Positions 62,062-64,000 of a stretch of DNA of 64,000 nucleotides are shown here, piece after piece. Numbering within the stretch: position 1 is the first letter of the stretch; every line of letters begins with the position of its first letter. The notes beneath the pieces were generated by a model. The model did no database searches. It was not told the origin of the DNA and worked only from the letters and a program-made list of their open reading frames with translations. Source of the stretch: JAZDFC01 sp043808235 (GTDB lineage Bacteria > Bacteroidota > Ignavibacteria > Ignavibacteriales > Melioribacteraceae); the NCBI GenBank assembly GCA_043808235.1, contig JAZDFC010000105.1, forward strand, positions 186,001 through 250,000, read 5' to 3'. The position numbers were made by a program, and so were the translations under genes.

Positions 62062-63963
62062 CTAACGCAGCAAAGTCATTTTCTTTGTTTCAACACGTTC
62101 TCCACAACGAAGCCGGTAAAAATAAATTCCACTGGGGATTGACTCAGCTTCAAACTCAACCTCGTATTTACCTGCAGAATATTCACGATCAACCAGTGTG
62201 GAGATTTCTCTTCCGAGTACATCGAAAATTTTAAGAGTTACCTTACTGGTTGCCGGCATTTCCCAGCCAATTACTGTTGTTGGATTGAATGGATTCGGAT
62301 AGTTCTGATACAATTCGAAATCTTCAGGGACTAATTCGCTATTTATGGCGCCGTTGAGACCGGTGCTTAATTTGAAAAGTGGAGAAAAGACTTTCGGGAC
62401 CGAGCTTTTATATGCTATTGCCCGTATATAAAAATCTGCGGTTCCATGCGGAAGCACAATTAAAGTGTCGTTTGAAATAGTAAGTTCTGCATCTTCGCTG
62501 TTCGCAAAAAATTTGATTTCATCAACGTTTGATGTTATTGAATAAAAATATGAAAAGGGAAATTTGTTTTCCTCATTATACTTGATGGGGATAGTTTCGT
62601 TATGAGTTGTCCATTCCACCGAAGCGAATGTTGACGGAAGAAATGAATTCATCCAATTCCATCTGTCCGAGATCCAGCTTTTAAAATATTCTATTTCTTC
62701 TTCGTATGAATTACCGACAAAATAATTTGGCCAAACGTAAGTGCCGAGCACCGGCCATTTTTCAAAGTTTCTATCAGCAGCATCCGAAAGGTAATTTGCT
62801 TTTTCATCTATGAAAGCATTAATGGTGGTTAGATTAAATAATGTATTTTTTACTTCATTCCATCTGCGTATAAAATTATTATAAAAAACGGGATCGGTAA
62901 ATAAGTTTCGGAACCAAAACGGTGTCAAGTAATCGCTCCAATTTCTGTACATCACTTCCCAACCCGTTGTATTGTATGCTTCGTCGTAATCGCAATTTCC
63001 GAATGAATGATTAAAATCCCAAACCGGTCCTAATTTTAATTTTGGATCTCCACTGTCTCTATCTTTATGTAAGTATGTGCTGAGCCTGTAAGCGTCAACA
63101 TTTTTCGAAAATTCGTTTACCAGGTAATAATCGGCAAATGCATCGAAATCAATAATATCGTAATAACCATTGAACGGATCGTTATATGACTCGGAAGCCA
63201 TTACCTCTTCGAACTGATCGATGAATCCTTTTATATAATTTTTTTGCGATTGGGTAATATCATCTTCGTTTGGGTAATGATATTGGTAAAATATTTTGTT
63301 CGGATAATCGTCGTAGGGTGCGTAGGCTGAATACCATCCACCGTATTCCGAACCTTCGGGTTTGTCAATTTTTACAATATAACCACCCGTTACCACATCG
63401 CCTGAGTTATCATCTTCCGACATTTTTTTAATATCGACTCGTTTATTATCCTGCTTGATTTTTTCTAACAGTACATATACCCCAAAGTACTCGTTATTAA
63501 TTACCAATTCGCATAACCGGGTGCGCGAAGCATATCTATCAAAGTCCCGCGCGAGTTTATATGCGAGCACATCTCTGAGCAAAGTTTTATCGCTGTAAGG
63601 CGAACCTAAAATCCAGTCGGCTTCTTTCGGCATCCCCAGTAAAGATGCGGAACTATCTTTTTCGTCCGTGCCGATTGTTTCAAGCGCGTATTGTTTTTTA
63701 GGAAACATCTGTGTGCTGCTGCCGCGTATTTCAATACCGATTAATCCATCATAATCATTAAACGGATCGGTGACATTATTTATTGCACCATCGCCGTTAT
63801 CAATTATTCCCATGTGTGCTGTAATCTTTGGTTCATCCGAAATCACCGCGCCTTGAGTATCAATTATAATTATTGGTAAGTTGGAAGAAGTAAATTCGCT
63901 CTGCGCTTTAACCGTAGAAAAATTCAGAATCATCAGAAGTGAGAAGACAACATATTTTTTCAT
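62062..63963 (-). CDS. T9SS-exported CotH-domain protein
   Basis: The 633 aa protein has a signal peptide (MKKYVVFSLLMILNFSTVKA), a short beta domain, and a CotH kinase-like domain at about 80-400: GSSTQMFPKKQYALE, WILGSPYSDKTLLRDVLAYK, YFGVYVLLEKIKQDNKRVDI, YYLVNEFSKNVDAYRLS and GPVWDFNHSFGN with the metal-binding Asp. The beta region after it leads to the T9SS tail (LYQNYPNPFNPTTVIGWEMP, KIFDVLGREI, SGIYFYRL). CotH proteins are atypical kinases that phosphorylate secreted proteins, e.g. spore coat CotB in Bacillus. The target here is unknown. Confidence 0.92.
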   Translation of the reverse strand: MKKYVVFSLLMILNFSTVKAQSEFTSSNLPIIIIDTQGAVISDEPKITAHMGIIDNGDGAINNVTDPFNDYDGLIGIEIRGSSTQMFPKKQYALETIGTDEKDSSASLLGMPKEADWILGSPYSDKTLLRDVLAYKLARDFDRYASRTRLCELVINNEYFGVYVLLEKIKQDNKRVDIKKMSEDDNSGDVVTGGYIVKIDKPEGSEYGGWYSAYAPYDDYPNKIFYQYHYPNEDDITQSQKNYIKGFIDQFEEVMASESYNDPFNGYYDIIDFDAFADYYLVNEFSKNVDAYRLSTYLHKDRDSGDPKLKLGPVWDFNHSFGNCDYDEAYNTTGWEVMYRNWSDYLTPFWFRNLFTDPVFYNNFIRRWNEVKNTLFNLTTINAFIDEKANYLSDAADRNFEKWPVLGTYVWPNYFVGNSYEEEIEYFKSWISDRWNWMNSFLPSTFASVEWTTHNETIPIKYNEENKFPFSYFYSITSNVDEIKFFANSEDAELTISNDTLIVLPHGTADFYIRAIAYKSSVPKVFSPLFKLSTGLNGAINSELVPEDFELYQNYPNPFNPTTVIGWEMPATSKVTLKIFDVLGREISTLVDREYSAGKYEVEFEAESIPSGIYFYRLRCGERVETKKMTLLR

Positions 63964-64000
63964 CTTTATTCGCTCGTAATATAATTGGAAATTTCAACGC

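Noticed and set aside
1..64000. CRISPR array, prophage, rRNA/tRNA genes or insertion sequence
   Set aside because: No regularly spaced direct repeats, phage structural genes, transposase motifs or RNA gene signatures were found on either strand.

Overview
The window looks like chromosomal DNA from the Bacteroidota/Chlorobi side of the FCB group, most likely an Ignavibacteria-type organism. This is an inference from gene content. Four intact secreted proteins and one broken one end in a type IX secretion (T9SS) type A tail of the form N-Y-P-N-P-F-N-P-T-T, then a K-x-F/Y-D-x-L-G-R-E block, then S-G-x-Y-x-Y and a basic K-K-M end. That wording is typical of Ignavibacteria. Many genes have good AGGAGG-like ribosome sites. 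Intergenic DNA is AT-rich and holds many gene relics. No rRNA, tRNA, CRISPR array or intact insertion sequence was seen.

Layout. 0-3.4 kb: a tightly overlapping minus-strand operon of an M20 peptidase, a secreted cyanophycinase-like S51 peptidase and a YfcC-family carrier. 3.6-5.5 kb: two paralogous 80-84 aa proteins, a 66 aa protein and a broken T9SS cargo gene. 5.7-12.7 kb: a signalling block with two STAS proteins, a multi-PAS histidine kinase, an NtrC-type sigma-54 activator and a receiver-PP2C phosphatase, plus a U32 peptidase-family gene. 12.7-15.2 kb: a DUF4922 (HIT-like) and glycosyltransferase pair. 15.5-18 kb: envelope genes (RlpA, two small barrel proteins), with a CRP-type palindrome upstream. 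18-23 kb: aldehyde dehydrogenase, CorA, MscS and a radical SAM protein. 23.3-26.3 kb: a type II restriction-modification unit with a controller gene; its methylase has an in-frame amber codon near the N-terminus. 26.6-32.6 kb: gltBD. 33.3-37.2 kb: DUF1015, serC, a lipoprotein, an RsbRD_N-like protein and an ArsC-like protein. 37.2-42.3 kb: a mosaic with a T9SS protein flanked by two relics of an L-serine dehydratase start, and an AAA/DUF4143 ATPase gene flanked by an intact VOC gene and a relic of the same gene. 42.3-47.5 kb: minus-strand envelope genes including a transglutaminase-TPR protein. 48-64 kb: a lipoprotein, a papain-family T9SS protease, an RND efflux pair, a 1703 aa subtilisin T9SS protease and a CotH-domain T9SS protein.

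How the genes fit together. The clearest functional groups are peptide breakdown and transport (0-3.4 kb), signalling that probably joins a sigma-54 two-component pair to STAS/phosphatase partner switching (5.7-12.7 kb), nitrogen assimilation (gltBD), serine synthesis (serC with DUF1015) and T9SS-exported degradative enzymes (37-64 kb). The most unusual aspect is the gene graveyard. Short but recognisable relics of SdaA (twice), a TIGR04076 protein, a sirtuin, a VOC protein and a T9SS cargo lie between intact genes. Standard ORF calling would miss most of them.
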